Assembly: GCA_019695435.1 (NCBI GenBank)
Contig: JACTVF010000091.1
Span: 1 to 12,952, forward strand
Direction: 5' to 3'
DNA from: Methanoregulaceae archaeon
GTDB taxonomy: Archaea; Halobacteriota; Methanomicrobia; Methanomicrobiales; Methanospirillaceae
DNA: 12,952 bases
In this document: positions 5,717-11,753 of the stretch, piece after piece
Numbering within the stretch: position 1 is the first letter of the stretch
Layout of the letters: every line of letters starts with the position of its first letter
Notes under the pieces: model-generated
Told to the model about the DNA's origin: nothing
The model's database searches: none
What the model saw: only the letters and a program-made list of their open reading frames with translations
Made by a program: the position numbers and the translations under genes

Positions 5717-5947
5717 ATGGGAATGATGCAAAACGTAGAGACTCAGGCTGTCGAGGTCTTGATGATCATCATATCGATCATCGTCATCGCGGTCCTGGCC
5801 CTCATACTCCCGACGCTTATCTCAGCGGCAGGATATACTGGGTCGGCGGCAACGATCGTGGCCTTGATCCCGATGTTCATACCGATTGGTGTGATATTGG
5901 CGGTCGTGGGAAAGATGTTCGGGTTCTTGACCTGGGGGGGTATCTAG
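5717..5947 (+). CDS. Major coat protein, spindle-virus VP1/VP3-like (copy 1)
   Basis: This 76-aa protein has two hydrophobic helices (13-33 and 45-65) joined by a short Gly/Ser/Thr turn. The second helix begins SAATIVALIPMFIPIGVI, which closely follows the pattern I recall for fusellovirus VP1/VP3 coat proteins (N/S-A-T-x-x-x-L-V-P-L-F then a long aliphatic helix). These proteins build the flexible wall of spindle-shaped virions. ATG 5717 follows gaggt (5706-5710); ATG 5723 and 5726 are weaker alternatives. It is the first gene after the strongest promoter and is followed directly by a second protein of the same architecture. The assignment rests on architecture and motif, not on a search. 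Confidence 0.7.
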   Translation: MGMMQNVETQAVEVLMIIISIIVIAVLALILPTLISAAGYTGSAATIVALIPMFIPIGVILAVVGKMFGFLTWGGI

Positions 5948-6196
5948 ATGGCTGAAAGCAAGTATGCAGCGATGCTGGTGTCGTTCATATGCGGTATCAT
6001 ACTGCTAGTTCTGGGATTGGCGATGTCCAACCCTATGAATTCGACGATCACAAATATCACCACAGGAACGAATGCCACAGCGAACGGCTCGGCAGCCACA
6101 GCAATGTGGCAAATCGTGCCATTAATTTTCGCGGTGGTCCTGTTGCTGATCCCGATCGGCATGGCGTTCTCCGCGTGGAGACAGGGCAGACAGTAA
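5948..6196 (+). CDS. Coat protein, spindle-virus VP1/VP3-like (copy 2)
   Basis: This 82-aa protein starts at the base after the previous stop and uses a G-run (5934-5940) as ribosome binding site. Helix 1 spans 7-26 and helix 2 spans 55-74. The loop carries four N-glycosylation sequons (N31, N36, N42, N46), so it should face outwards. Helix 2 (MWQIVPLIFAVVLLLIPI) repeats the V-P-L-F/I pattern of VP1/VP3 proteins, and a basic tail (WRQGRQ) follows, as the family has. It is probably a second coat subunit, analogous to the VP1 and VP3 pair. The exposed glycosylated loop distinguishes it from copy 1. A T-rich terminator follows. Confidence 0.65.
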   Translation: MAESKYAAMLVSFICGIILLVLGLAMSNPMNSTITNITTGTNATANGSAATAMWQIVPLIFAVVLLLIPIGMAFSAWRQGRQ

Positions 6197-6217
6197 TGAT
6201 AATCTAGGCCCTAAACC

Positions 6218-6232
6218 TTTTTCATCCTTTTT
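6218..6232 (+). terminator. Double T-run terminator after the coat gene pair
   Basis: Two runs of five T (6218-6222 and 6228-6232) lie 22-36 bases after the coat gene stop. They could end most coat transcripts and so keep downstream spike genes at lower level. Confidence 0.5.
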
Positions 6233-6251
6233 CCAATCATAAAAACTAATT

Positions 6252-6446
6252 ATGCATCGCGGTGTTATCATCTCAATGGAAGAATCAACTTGGCATAAAG
6301 AGGTTTATTTATTTCATCCATCAGATGATCGTAATATGAAAATAATGAAACTAATCATTCTTAGTGCATTAATGGGAACCTGTATTCTCATCGGTATTGT
6401 TATTGAACAATTATTCATATTCCTACCAATGGGGCATTTTCTATGA
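6252..6446 (+). CDS. Small single-span membrane protein, unknown
   Basis: A 64-aa frame runs from ATG 6252, overlapping the next gene start at 6443. Residues 1-28 are hydrophilic; a hydrophobic helix spans about 30-58 (MKLIILSALMGTCILIGIVI). Starts at ATG 6276 (residue 9) or ATG 6336 (residue 29) are possible because no ribosome binding site is strong. Base use is AT-rich, like the ectodomain gene that follows and unlike the coat genes. The overlap suggests joint translation with the 509-aa surface protein. No family recognised. Confidence 0.5.
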   Translation: MHRGVIISMEESTWHKEVYLFHPSDDRNMKIMKLIILSALMGTCILIGIVIEQLFIFLPMGHFL

Positions 6447-7972
6447 ACAGGTTAAAGAGATATTTCTTGATCTTCACGGTTTTTGGATTAGCAATATTGG
6501 CATTTAGTGTCATTGCCCACAATGCCAGCGCAGCGACCTATGTATTCACCGGAACGACATCAGCCGATGGCAATACCGCTTCAAATTGGAATCAAGTTGG
6601 TTCATGGACTACACATAATGTACCGACAACTGGGGATAACGTTATCTTCAATTCGACATCTGGATCTAAAGCTTGTACTTGGGATGTACCGGCTGTTTCA
6701 TTAGGTTTTTTCCAGATGAATACAGGATATTCAGGAACGATAACCCAATCTACAGTTTCATTAGTTGTTTCATCCTTTAATCAGATCGCTGGAACATTCA
6801 GTGCACAGACTGCAACATATCATATAGTTTGCAGTGGAAATTTCATAATATCATCGAGTTTTCAGGCATTGAAAGGACTTATCTATCTTCCTGGAACTGG
6901 ATATATATCAACAATTAATGCTTTGATGTTTCTTTGGATCAATGGGACATATACTGATAATTCATCGATCCAGGTAAACACCGCTAGCAATTCAGCATTC
7001 GTTTTAGCAGGTTCATTGTCATTTGCAGGATTGAATCCTCAACTTATCTTATCACCGGGAATATCCACGATCAGTATCACTGGAACTTTGAATTGCCCCG
7101 GAGGGTATTATTATTATGGGGTAGAGTTTTATGAATCCACGACATCAGGATTGACAAATTCTTTGACGTTAACGGGCAATATCAATGCCAATGTCGCGAT
7201 GTGCGCTGGAAATACAAAGTCCAGTACCATAAAATTACTTGGGAATGCCAAATTCAATTCATTATTGATATCGTCATATTCCGGTGCTTCTTATGTTATG
7301 ACATTGGACCTGAATGGATACAATCTTATAACTGGCTCCTTGACATTGAACAATTATGCAGTCCTCAAAAATTCGGCATCCACGAACTCGTGGATCCATA
7401 CCAATGCCTTTATCAATATGACTGGAAGTGATTTCTATACTACGAAGATCTATTATTCATTGATCAATTGGTCCCCCCATTTGATCAATGCCCCAACCAC
7501 TTCCTGCTTGAACAATTCTCAGTATTACTATAAGCCATCCTATAATGAGACTGTTACATCGATTTCATTATTGAACAGCCCTGCTTGGGCATCGATCACC
7601 AATAATATAATAACTGGAACACCAACAAGAGCAGGGACTTATTTCTTCAATGAAACTGCTATCTCACAGAATGGGACCATTAAAGATACATATCAATGGG
7701 CTGTCGTTGTAAGCTCAACGGGGGGATCTGGAACGTCGTCACCTATTACATTGGATTCTAGCGTGTTCATACTTATAATCGAACTGGCCTTGATAAGCCT
7801 ATTAACGTATGCTGGAATAAAGGACCATCGATTCATGGCACTGTCCGGGATAGCGTGGATCGCTATTTCCATTACATTGTTCCAGCCGTACAATAACAGC
7901 CTGGGATTGCTCGGTGCGTTCACTGGGATCATATTGGGATTTTGGGGGTTGTACTGGATTGTTATTCCTTGA
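6443..7972 (+). CDS. Large surface glycoprotein with C-terminal membrane domain
   Basis: The 509-aa product has a signal peptide (basic NRLKR, hydrophobic 7-25, cleavage likely after ASA at 28-30). A Ser/Thr/Asn/Gly-rich ectodomain of about 400 residues has regularly spaced short strands (residues ~40-340) suggesting a beta-helix or beta-sandwich. A domain around 350-425 contains IITGTPTRAGTYFF, the hallmark of putative Ig/cadherin-like (He_PIG) domains. Three helices follow (about 440-457, 463-480 and 487-508). Many N-glycosylation sequons are present. It is a good candidate for the virion spike or receptor-binding protein. The ectodomain is AT-rich while the membrane part from about 7740 has the GC content of the rest of the genome. 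Confidence 0.75.
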   Translation: MNRLKRYFLIFTVFGLAILAFSVIAHNASAATYVFTGTTSADGNTASNWNQVGSWTTHNVPTTGDNVIFNSTSGSKACTWDVPAVSLGFFQMNTGYSGTITQSTVSLVVSSFNQIAGTFSAQTATYHIVCSGNFIISSSFQALKGLIYLPGTGYISTINALMFLWINGTYTDNSSIQVNTASNSAFVLAGSLSFAGLNPQLILSPGISTISITGTLNCPGGYYYYGVEFYESTTSGLTNSLTLTGNINANVAMCAGNTKSSTIKLLGNAKFNSLLISSYSGASYVMTLDLNGYNLITGSLTLNNYAVLKNSASTNSWIHTNAFINMTGSDFYTTKIYYSLINWSPHLINAPTTSCLNNSQYYYKPSYNETVTSISLLNSPAWASITNNIITGTPTRAGTYFFNETAISQNGTIKDTYQWAVVVSSTGGSGTSSPITLDSSVFILIIELALISLLTYAGIKDHRFMALSGIAWIAISITLFQPYNNSLGLLGAFTGIILGFWGLYWIVIP

Positions 7973-8210
7973 CCTGCTGGCGTTGCCCGGTGGTTCGGCG
8001 GCCATTACATTGCTGATACTCTTTGAGCCATTCGCATCGGACAGGTATTTCCGGTTGGTGTTATCATTGTTCTGGATGTTCTCCGGTGTGATGGCGATGC
8101 CATATTATGCGCCGGTCGCGTTTGTATGCATCATGATAGCGGTAGGATGCCTGGGGAGCTGGGTGAGGCACAATCAATTGGAATGGAGATCTAAACATGA
8201 GGTCAAATAG
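7959..8210 (+). CDS. Small hydrophobic membrane protein
   Basis: The frame ends at TAG 8208-8210. I prefer TTG 7959, giving 83 aa, because gggggttgt lies 8 bases upstream; the GTG at 7914 (98 aa) overlaps the spike gene by 59 bases and has a poorer site. The product has two to three hydrophobic segments (about 1-22, 32-47 and 51-67) and a charged C-terminus (RHNQLEWRSKHEVK). It overlaps both neighbours, which suggests a coupled group with the 509-aa and YVTN surface proteins, possibly an anchor or chaperone for spikes. No family recognised. Confidence 0.5.
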   Translation: MLFLDLLALPGGSAAITLLILFEPFASDRYFRLVLSLFWMFSGVMAMPYYAPVAFVCIMIAVGCLGSWVRHNQLEWRSKHEVK

Positions 8211-8445
8211 GTTTGTCGCGATCATGGTAGTGGTCGGGATGATGATGGGCTCCATCCCGGTCCTAGTGTCCGATGTCCAAGCGGCTGGCCCGATCTATCC
8301 AACAATAACAGTAGGTAGTAACCCCTATGGTATTTGCTACAATCCAGCCAATGGCTACGTCTATGTCACCAATGGTGCTGCTAGCACGGTATCGGTCATC
8401 AATGGGGCCACAAATACCGTTGTAGGTTCCCCGATAGCGGTATAG
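8197..8445 (+). CDS. YVTN surface protein, N-terminal fragment before frameshift
   Basis: This 82-aa frame starts at ATG 8197, after ggagatct, and stops at TAG 8443-8445. It contains the signal peptide (MVVVGMMMGSIPVLVSDVQA) and one full propeller repeat ending VVGSPIAV. As it stands it would be a secreted peptide with no anchor. Confidence 0.6.
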   Translation: MRSNRFVAIMVVVGMMMGSIPVLVSDVQAAGPIYPTITVGSNPYGICYNPANGYVYVTNGAASTVSVINGATNTVVGSPIAV

Positions 8446-8970
8446 GTTCCCCGATATCGATAGGTAGTAACCCCTGGGGTATTTGCTACAATCCAGCCAA
8501 TGGCTACGTCTATGTCACCAATGAAGGTGCTGCTAGCACGGTATCGGTCATCAATGGGGCCACAAATACCGTTGTAGGTTCCCCGATAGCGGTAGGGAGT
8601 TATCCCGTAGGTATTTGCTACAATCCAGCCAATGGCTACGTCTATGTCACCAATGGTGCTGCTAGCACGGTATCGGTCATCAATGGGGCCACAAATACCG
8701 TTGTTACAACAATAACAGTAGGTAGTAACCCCTATGGTATTTGCTACAATCCAGCCAATGGCTACGTCTATGTCACCAATGCTGGTGCTAGCACGGTATC
8801 GGTCATCAATGGGGCCACAAATACCGTTGTAGGTTCCCCGATAGCGGTAGGGAGTTTTCCCGTAGGTATTTGCTACAATACCGCCAATGGCTGCATCTAT
8901 GTCGCCAATAATCCAGCCAATGGCTACGTCTATGTCACCAATGCTGGTGATAGCACTGTAAGTTATTTCT
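8303..8970 (+). repeat. Tandem ~126-132-bp repeats encoding YVTN propeller blades
   Basis: The segment beginning tatttgctac recurs at 8331, 8480, 8612, 8738 and 8867, at spacings of 149, 132, 126 and 129 bases. The 149 spacing is 129 plus the 20-base near-duplication, and 132 carries one extra codon (gaa). Units 1-4 are almost identical at DNA level, far closer than protein selection requires, so they arose or were homogenised recently. Unit 5 is more divergent and contains a second, partial unit starting at 8910, a scar of unequal recombination. Confidence 0.9.
8423..8462 (+). repeat. 20-bp near-duplication causing the frameshift
   Basis: Positions 8423-8442 and 8443-8462 match at 18 of 20 bases. 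The first copy matches the repeat-linker version in units 2 and 4 (ending gatagcggta); the second reads gatatcgata. The extra 20 bases shift the reading frame and put TAG at 8443. Confidence 0.85.
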
Positions 8971-9371
8971 TTACCATAACCAGCCCTGTGATCACCAACA
9001 CCCCGACCCCGCTTACGGCAACCGCATACTCTACCTATTGGATGTGGGTCGCGAACTGCTCACAACCGATCAATACTACGGGATGGGCTCTTAGATCGAA
9101 CTCTACGATGTTGGGGGTCGCCTGGTACTCGGCAAATAAGTCCCTGGTTATGGGAGAGATCCAATACAGCGGTACTTTTTGGTTCAATCTGACCGCCACC
9201 AATGCCAATGGGACGGGGTGGAAGAACTGGACCATAACGGTGACATGGATACAGCCGCCGGCAGCGGATAACTATCTCGCAATGTCAGCACAGATGTCGT
9301 TGCTCGTGTTCCTGATCGGTGCTGGATGCATCTTCATCCTTGTTACCTATGTGACATTACGGAAGCGATGA
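8445..9371 (+). CDS. YVTN surface protein, downstream frame after frameshift
   Basis: This frame stays open from 8445 to TGA 9369-9371 and holds propeller repeats 2-5, the Ig-like domain and the membrane anchor. It has no signal peptide and no good start of its own; the first usable codon with a methionine-type start is GTG 8988, which would make a 127-aa Ig-plus-anchor fragment (8988-9371). Its preserved coding quality over 900 bases argues that the break is recent or reversible. Confidence 0.6.
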   Translation, partial: GSPISIGSNPWGICYNPANGYVYVTNEGAASTVSVINGATNTVVGSPIAVGSYPVGICYNPANGYVYVTNGAASTVSVINGATNTVVTTITVGSNPYGICYNPANGYVYVTNAGASTVSVINGATNTVVGSPIAVGSFPVGICYNTANGCIYVANNPANGYVYVTNAGDSTVSYFFTITSPVITNTPTPLTATAYSTYWMWVANCSQPINTTGWALRSNSTMLGVAWYSANKSLVMGEIQYSGTFWFNLTATNANGTGWKNWTITVTWIQPPAADNYLAMSAQMSLLVFLIGAGCIFILVTYVTLRKR

Positions 9372-9433
9372 ATATGGACAAATTCTATCAAGACGAAACT
9401 GCATATGAACCTGGGAGGAAAATGATATGGTGA
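9368..9433 (+). CDS. Possible 21-aa leader ORF before the three-helix protein
   Basis: ATG 9368 overlaps the YVTN gene stop (ATGA) and the frame MNMDKFYQDETAYEPGRKMI ends at TGA 9431-9433, covering the ribosome binding site and start of the next gene. It could couple translation across the gap. It is very short and may not be a functional protein. Confidence 0.25.
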   Translation: MNMDKFYQDETAYEPGRKMIW

Positions 9434-9717
9434 TGGCCAATCCTTGGGACTTCATGGACCTGCCAGCGACGCTCGGCTCGGTCAGCGGCATGGGAACGCT
9501 CGTGGCCGGTTTCATGCTGACCGCTGGCCTGGCCATGCTGTTCGTGCTCCCGGCCATGTTCGCAAGGCAGAAGCCAGACATCGTCATCGCCTTGGTCATA
9601 TTCGCCATCCTTATAGCGACTGGACTTAACTGGATACCCAGCGGTATCATGGTCGTGCTGATATTCATCGTAGCTCTGGCATGGGCCGGAGTGTTCCGCA
9701 AAGTGGTCGCGGGGTGA
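9427..9717 (+). CDS. Three-helix membrane protein
   Basis: This 96-aa protein starts at ATG 9427, after gggaggaa (9413-9420). Predicted helices lie at about 21-45, 51-66 and 69-89, with a short polar loop (ARQKPD) and a basic end (FRKVVAG). Its codon and base use match the coat genes and not the AT-rich spike ectodomains. It is probably a minor virion membrane protein or a scaffold for the surface proteins encoded on either side. No family recognised. Confidence 0.65.
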   Translation: MVMANPWDFMDLPATLGSVSGMGTLVAGFMLTAGLAMLFVLPAMFARQKPDIVIALVIFAILIATGLNWIPSGIMVVLIFIVALAWAGVFRKVVAG

Positions 9718-9721
9718 TCTT

Positions 9722-10567
9722 ATGGCACTTGGAGCCGGAGGTGATGAAGGAAGCGGAACAATGCTAAAGGTTGTGGTATTTGTCTCTGCTTTTCTAATGG
9801 CTGTATTATTTATGATGAGTCAATTAGCTCCGATCATTTCTCCCAATTCTGTTTCAGCTCAGATTCCTAGTGTTCCTGGGTTCAGTAGTTCTGATATGGG
9901 TACATATCAATATTTCAATAATACCCAAGGAAATTTTGGTTATAATGTGACCTCCTCAATGCTTGCTCTCAATATCGTCATTCCAAGCATTTCATTTGGA
10001 AATGGACCAATACAGACAGGAGGGTGGGGTAATATTTCTTGGCCAATTATAAGTCAGAGCATTACTGTTCATGGCTATCTTGTTCAATCCTATTTCACCT
10101 ATGCAGTACCGAAGCTAGGAAATGGCGGATCAGCAGGCAGCATCAATGATGCTTGGATATTCTGGGCGCATACTGGGATCTGGGATTCTCATTACAGCGC
10201 GATATCCTATGGAACGATCGAGAAGAATTGTGTAGCAGTCAATGGAGTTCTTAGAAGCCAGGTCCCTATTGATCCTGGTATCCCATTGACCGCATTCTTT
10301 GTATTTCCGCTTAATTCCAATGTGGACGCAGTTCTTCAAAGCCATCAAGGATATTATGTGGTTATAGGACAGTCACAGGCCCAAGCGATCCAGGCGAATG
10401 GAAACAATGCCTGGAATTATATTGCCGGAATACTCACATTCAATATACCAAATGGAGGGACCGGCAATCCCTGGTTCGATAACATGATCTCCGCGAGCAT
10501 CGATGCTGCTGTCCTGTTCGTTGCATTCTGGGCATTGACCAGGGTCATAGGAGCTTTGATGCCATGA
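9722..10567 (+). CDS. Membrane-anchored surface protein A
   Basis: This 281-aa protein starts at ATG 9722, after ggggtgatc (9711-9719), a near-perfect archaeal ribosome binding site. It has an N-terminal hydrophobic segment (15-33), with possible cleavage near VSA at 44-46; a beta-rich ectodomain of about 210 residues with few charges and several sequons (NNT, NVT, NIS); and a C-terminal helix (about 258-279, ASIDAAVLFVAFWALTRVIG). This signal-ectodomain-anchor layout matches viral spike proteins of membrane-containing archaeal viruses, but no family was recognised. The ectodomain is AT-rich and the anchor is not. The gene overlaps the next by ATGA. Confidence 0.7.
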   Translation: MALGAGGDEGSGTMLKVVVFVSAFLMAVLFMMSQLAPIISPNSVSAQIPSVPGFSSSDMGTYQYFNNTQGNFGYNVTSSMLALNIVIPSISFGNGPIQTGGWGNISWPIISQSITVHGYLVQSYFTYAVPKLGNGGSAGSINDAWIFWAHTGIWDSHYSAISYGTIEKNCVAVNGVLRSQVPIDPGIPLTAFFVFPLNSNVDAVLQSHQGYYVVIGQSQAQAIQANGNNAWNYIAGILTFNIPNGGTGNPWFDNMISASIDAAVLFVAFWALTRVIGALMP

Positions 10568-11307
10568 AGGAATCCAGCAAGAACAAGTTAATGGTGATCG
10601 GGATCGCGATGATGATATGCACAGCGTTCTCATTTTGCCTTTTCCAAGGAACATTGCCAGCTAAAGCGGATATTGGCAATCAAAACAACTTCTTTGAAGG
10701 GACCTATAATTATACCATATCAGATCCAAGATCTGTTGAATGGGATAGCATAAACTATTCCTCATTAACTGTTCCGCCTGGAACAACCATCGGAACATTG
10801 GCAGCGTACCATCTTTATTCTCTCTATTATTATCAAGAAGGGACAGTTTCATTCTATGCGACGTTCGATTGGTATTATCAAGGAAATCATATCAGCCATT
10901 ATGTGGTTGGAACCAATGCTCTTGATGTCCATGAAGCAACCTATTCATTTGGTCAATTGGAAGGCATCGATGTTATCACGAATTATACTGGATTCGGTAT
11001 GACACAAGGGAATGGACAATATGAATTGATGGTGACGTTCTTCGTTAGCGCGAACTATGGTCTGTCATCGAATGTCTCGATGTCAATGTTCTTCAATACG
11101 ACAACGCCGTTCGCGGTCATAAGTGCCCCATCGATTGCGATCGATCAGATCGGAGGCATCATGGGAGGTCTGTTCATCATCCTAGGGCCATTGGCCGGGG
11201 TGTTCATCATGAGGACCGATACCAAGCAGCCTGTCTATGGGATAGCGGCATTGCTGCTCTTTCCTTTGATCGGACTATACATGGTCTATGTGTTCATCCT
11301 GACCTGA
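10564..11307 (+). CDS. Membrane-anchored surface protein B
   Basis: The 247-aa product is coupled to surface protein A by an ATGA overlap (10564-10567). A signal peptide spans about 9-36 (core VIGIAMMICTAFSFCLF, cleavage likely after AKA at 33-35). The ectodomain (37-190) is rich in Tyr, Thr, Ser and Asn with several sequons (NYT, NYS, NVS, NTT), suggesting a glycosylated beta-sandwich. Two C-terminal helices lie at about 194-216 and 223-246. Like surface protein A, the ectodomain is AT-rich and the membrane end GC-richer. It is the last gene of the structural block. Family unknown. Confidence 0.7.
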   Translation: MKESSKNKLMVIGIAMMICTAFSFCLFQGTLPAKADIGNQNNFFEGTYNYTISDPRSVEWDSINYSSLTVPPGTTIGTLAAYHLYSLYYYQEGTVSFYATFDWYYQGNHISHYVVGTNALDVHEATYSFGQLEGIDVITNYTGFGMTQGNGQYELMVTFFVSANYGLSSNVSMSMFFNTTTPFAVISAPSIAIDQIGGIMGGLFIILGPLAGVFIMRTDTKQPVYGIAALLLFPLIGLYMVYVFILT

Positions 11308-11347
11308 TGACAAATGCTTTATGTCTGAACTGAGAATATAGATTCGG

Positions 11348-11434
11348 TCAGTTGGTCGCCGCGAGGGGTGAGCGCGGTCTGAATACTCCCCCAAGATCCA
11401 CCGATGCCGGAGGGGCTGCTCCTTCATTGCTCAT
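11348..11434 (-). CDS. Possible 28-aa minus-strand microgene
   Basis: On the minus strand an ATG at 11434-11432 is preceded by a perfect AGGAGG (11445-11440) at 5-base spacing, and by a TATA-like TTTATAAT (11481-11474) placed to start transcription near 11452. The frame encodes MSNEGAAPPASVDLGGVFRP plus eight residues and ends at 11348. The peptide is Ala/Pro-rich and probably disordered. Promoter, binding site and start line up well, but the frame is very short and would be the only minus-strand gene, so a structured RNA is the main alternative. Confidence 0.4.
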   Translation of the reverse strand: MSNEGAAPPASVDLGGVFRPRSPLAATN

Positions 11435-11460
11435 GGTTTCCTCCTAAGACCTCCGGCATC
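11403..11460. other. 11-bp perfect hairpin in GC-rich island
   Basis: GATGCCGGAGG (11403-11413) is perfectly complementary to CCTCCGGCATC (11450-11460), with a 36-base loop. A second small stem, CCGCG/CGCGG, lies at 11359-11377. On the minus strand the stem would close around the ribosome binding site and start of the microgene; on the plus strand it could act as a terminator, a small RNA or a cruciform at an origin. Confidence 0.65.
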
Positions 11461-11540
11461 CAACTTTTACATGATTATAAACTTGCACAACAATAAGTTG
11501 CCCACTTTATAACGTTAGAAAGTGTCACCCTGACCTAGAA

Positions 11541-11566
11541 TCTTTTTCTCTCTCTCTCTCTCTTCT
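11541..11566 (+). terminator. Pyrimidine-only tract with (TC)n repeat
   Basis: Twenty-six consecutive pyrimidines include a T5 run (11543-11547) and a CT dinucleotide repeat (about 11547-11562). In plus orientation a T-rich pyrimidine tract can end archaeal transcription, here after the structural block. It could also form unusual DNA structure or help unwinding at an origin. Confidence 0.4.
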
Positions 11567-11679
11567 GAAAATGTTTATATTTATTATATTATATACAATT
11601 CTTACCCATTTGAACAACTTAACGTTTGTAAGTTTGAGATTTTTCATCCGAGAGGGAGACACCCTTGATAGTTGCACAT

Positions 11680-11745
11680 CCCACAAGGACTTGTTAGTGG
11701 TGGTGGAAATCAATATATATTCTGCATTCCTTACCAACTTGTGGG
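11680..11745. promoter_or_regulatory. Promoter of the ribbon-helix-helix gene flanked by inverted operator repeats
   Basis: A TATA-like box, CAATATATAT (11711-11720), would start transcription near 11742. Perfect 8-base inverted repeats CCCACAAG (11680-11687) and CTTGTGGG (11738-11745) flank it; the right copy covers the expected start and the ribosome binding site gtgggg. Such placement suggests autorepression by the DNA-binding protein encoded directly downstream. That link is inference. Confidence 0.45.
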
Positions 11746-11753
11746 GTTAAACA

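Larger units (their letters stand above)
8197..9371 (+). pseudogene. YVTN beta-propeller surface protein, frameshifted by a 20-bp near-duplication
   Basis: Read with one frame correction, this encodes a 384-aa surface protein: signal peptide (residues 1-31), five YVTN-type beta-propeller repeats of about 42-44 residues (motif GICYNPANGYVYVTNGAAST), an Ig-like domain (VITNTPTPLTATAYSTYWMW onwards) and a C-terminal helix (MSLLVFLIGAGCIFILVTYV) with basic end. A 20-base segment at 8423-8442 is followed by a near copy at 8443-8462 (18 of 20 identical), moving the frame and creating TAG at 8443-8445. Removing one copy restores the whole protein. Related repeat propellers occur in archaeal surface-layer proteins. 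It may be truly inactive, phase-variable, or an assembly artefact of near-identical repeats. Confidence 0.75.
11308..11753. other. 446-base control region between structural and regulatory blocks
   Basis: No gene on the plus strand is convincing here. The left part (about 11350-11460) is a GC-rich island with an 11-bp hairpin and a possible minus-strand microgene. The right part is AT-rich and holds a TAACGTTA palindrome (11511-11518), the pyrimidine tract (11541-11566), an imperfect inverted repeat (11522-11531 with 11653-11662, one mismatch), a long A/T tract (about 11572-11600), and the promoter of the ribbon-helix-helix gene. It is the leading candidate for the origin of replication together with early control. 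Confidence 0.5.

Noticed and set aside
5717..6196. Pleolipovirus-type internal membrane proteins as an alternative identity for the coat pair.
   Set aside because: Not excluded, but those are usually longer with more helices; the short two-helix form and the V-P-L-F pattern fit VP1/VP3 better.
8443..8445. The in-frame TAG read as pyrrolysine, as Methanomassiliicoccales can do.
   Set aside because: Reading through gives a non-YVTN sequence with another TAG soon after. The YVTN repeats resume only in a different frame, so a 20-bp insertion explains the break better.
8303..8970. Regular repeats considered as a CRISPR array.
   Set aside because: Units are about 126-132 bases, directly adjacent, in frame and code for propeller blades; there are no short spacers.
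11306..11329. TGATGA followed by CTGA, resembling C and D boxes of an archaeal C/D guide RNA.
   Set aside because: The TGATGA is the stop region of surface protein B, the terminal stem is absent, and no second C'/D' pair of good quality is seen.
11610..11750. A 46-codon plus-strand frame starting at TTG 11610.
   Set aside because: No ribosome binding site, non-AUG start, AT-driven composition, and it runs through the promoter and operator-like repeats of the next gene.
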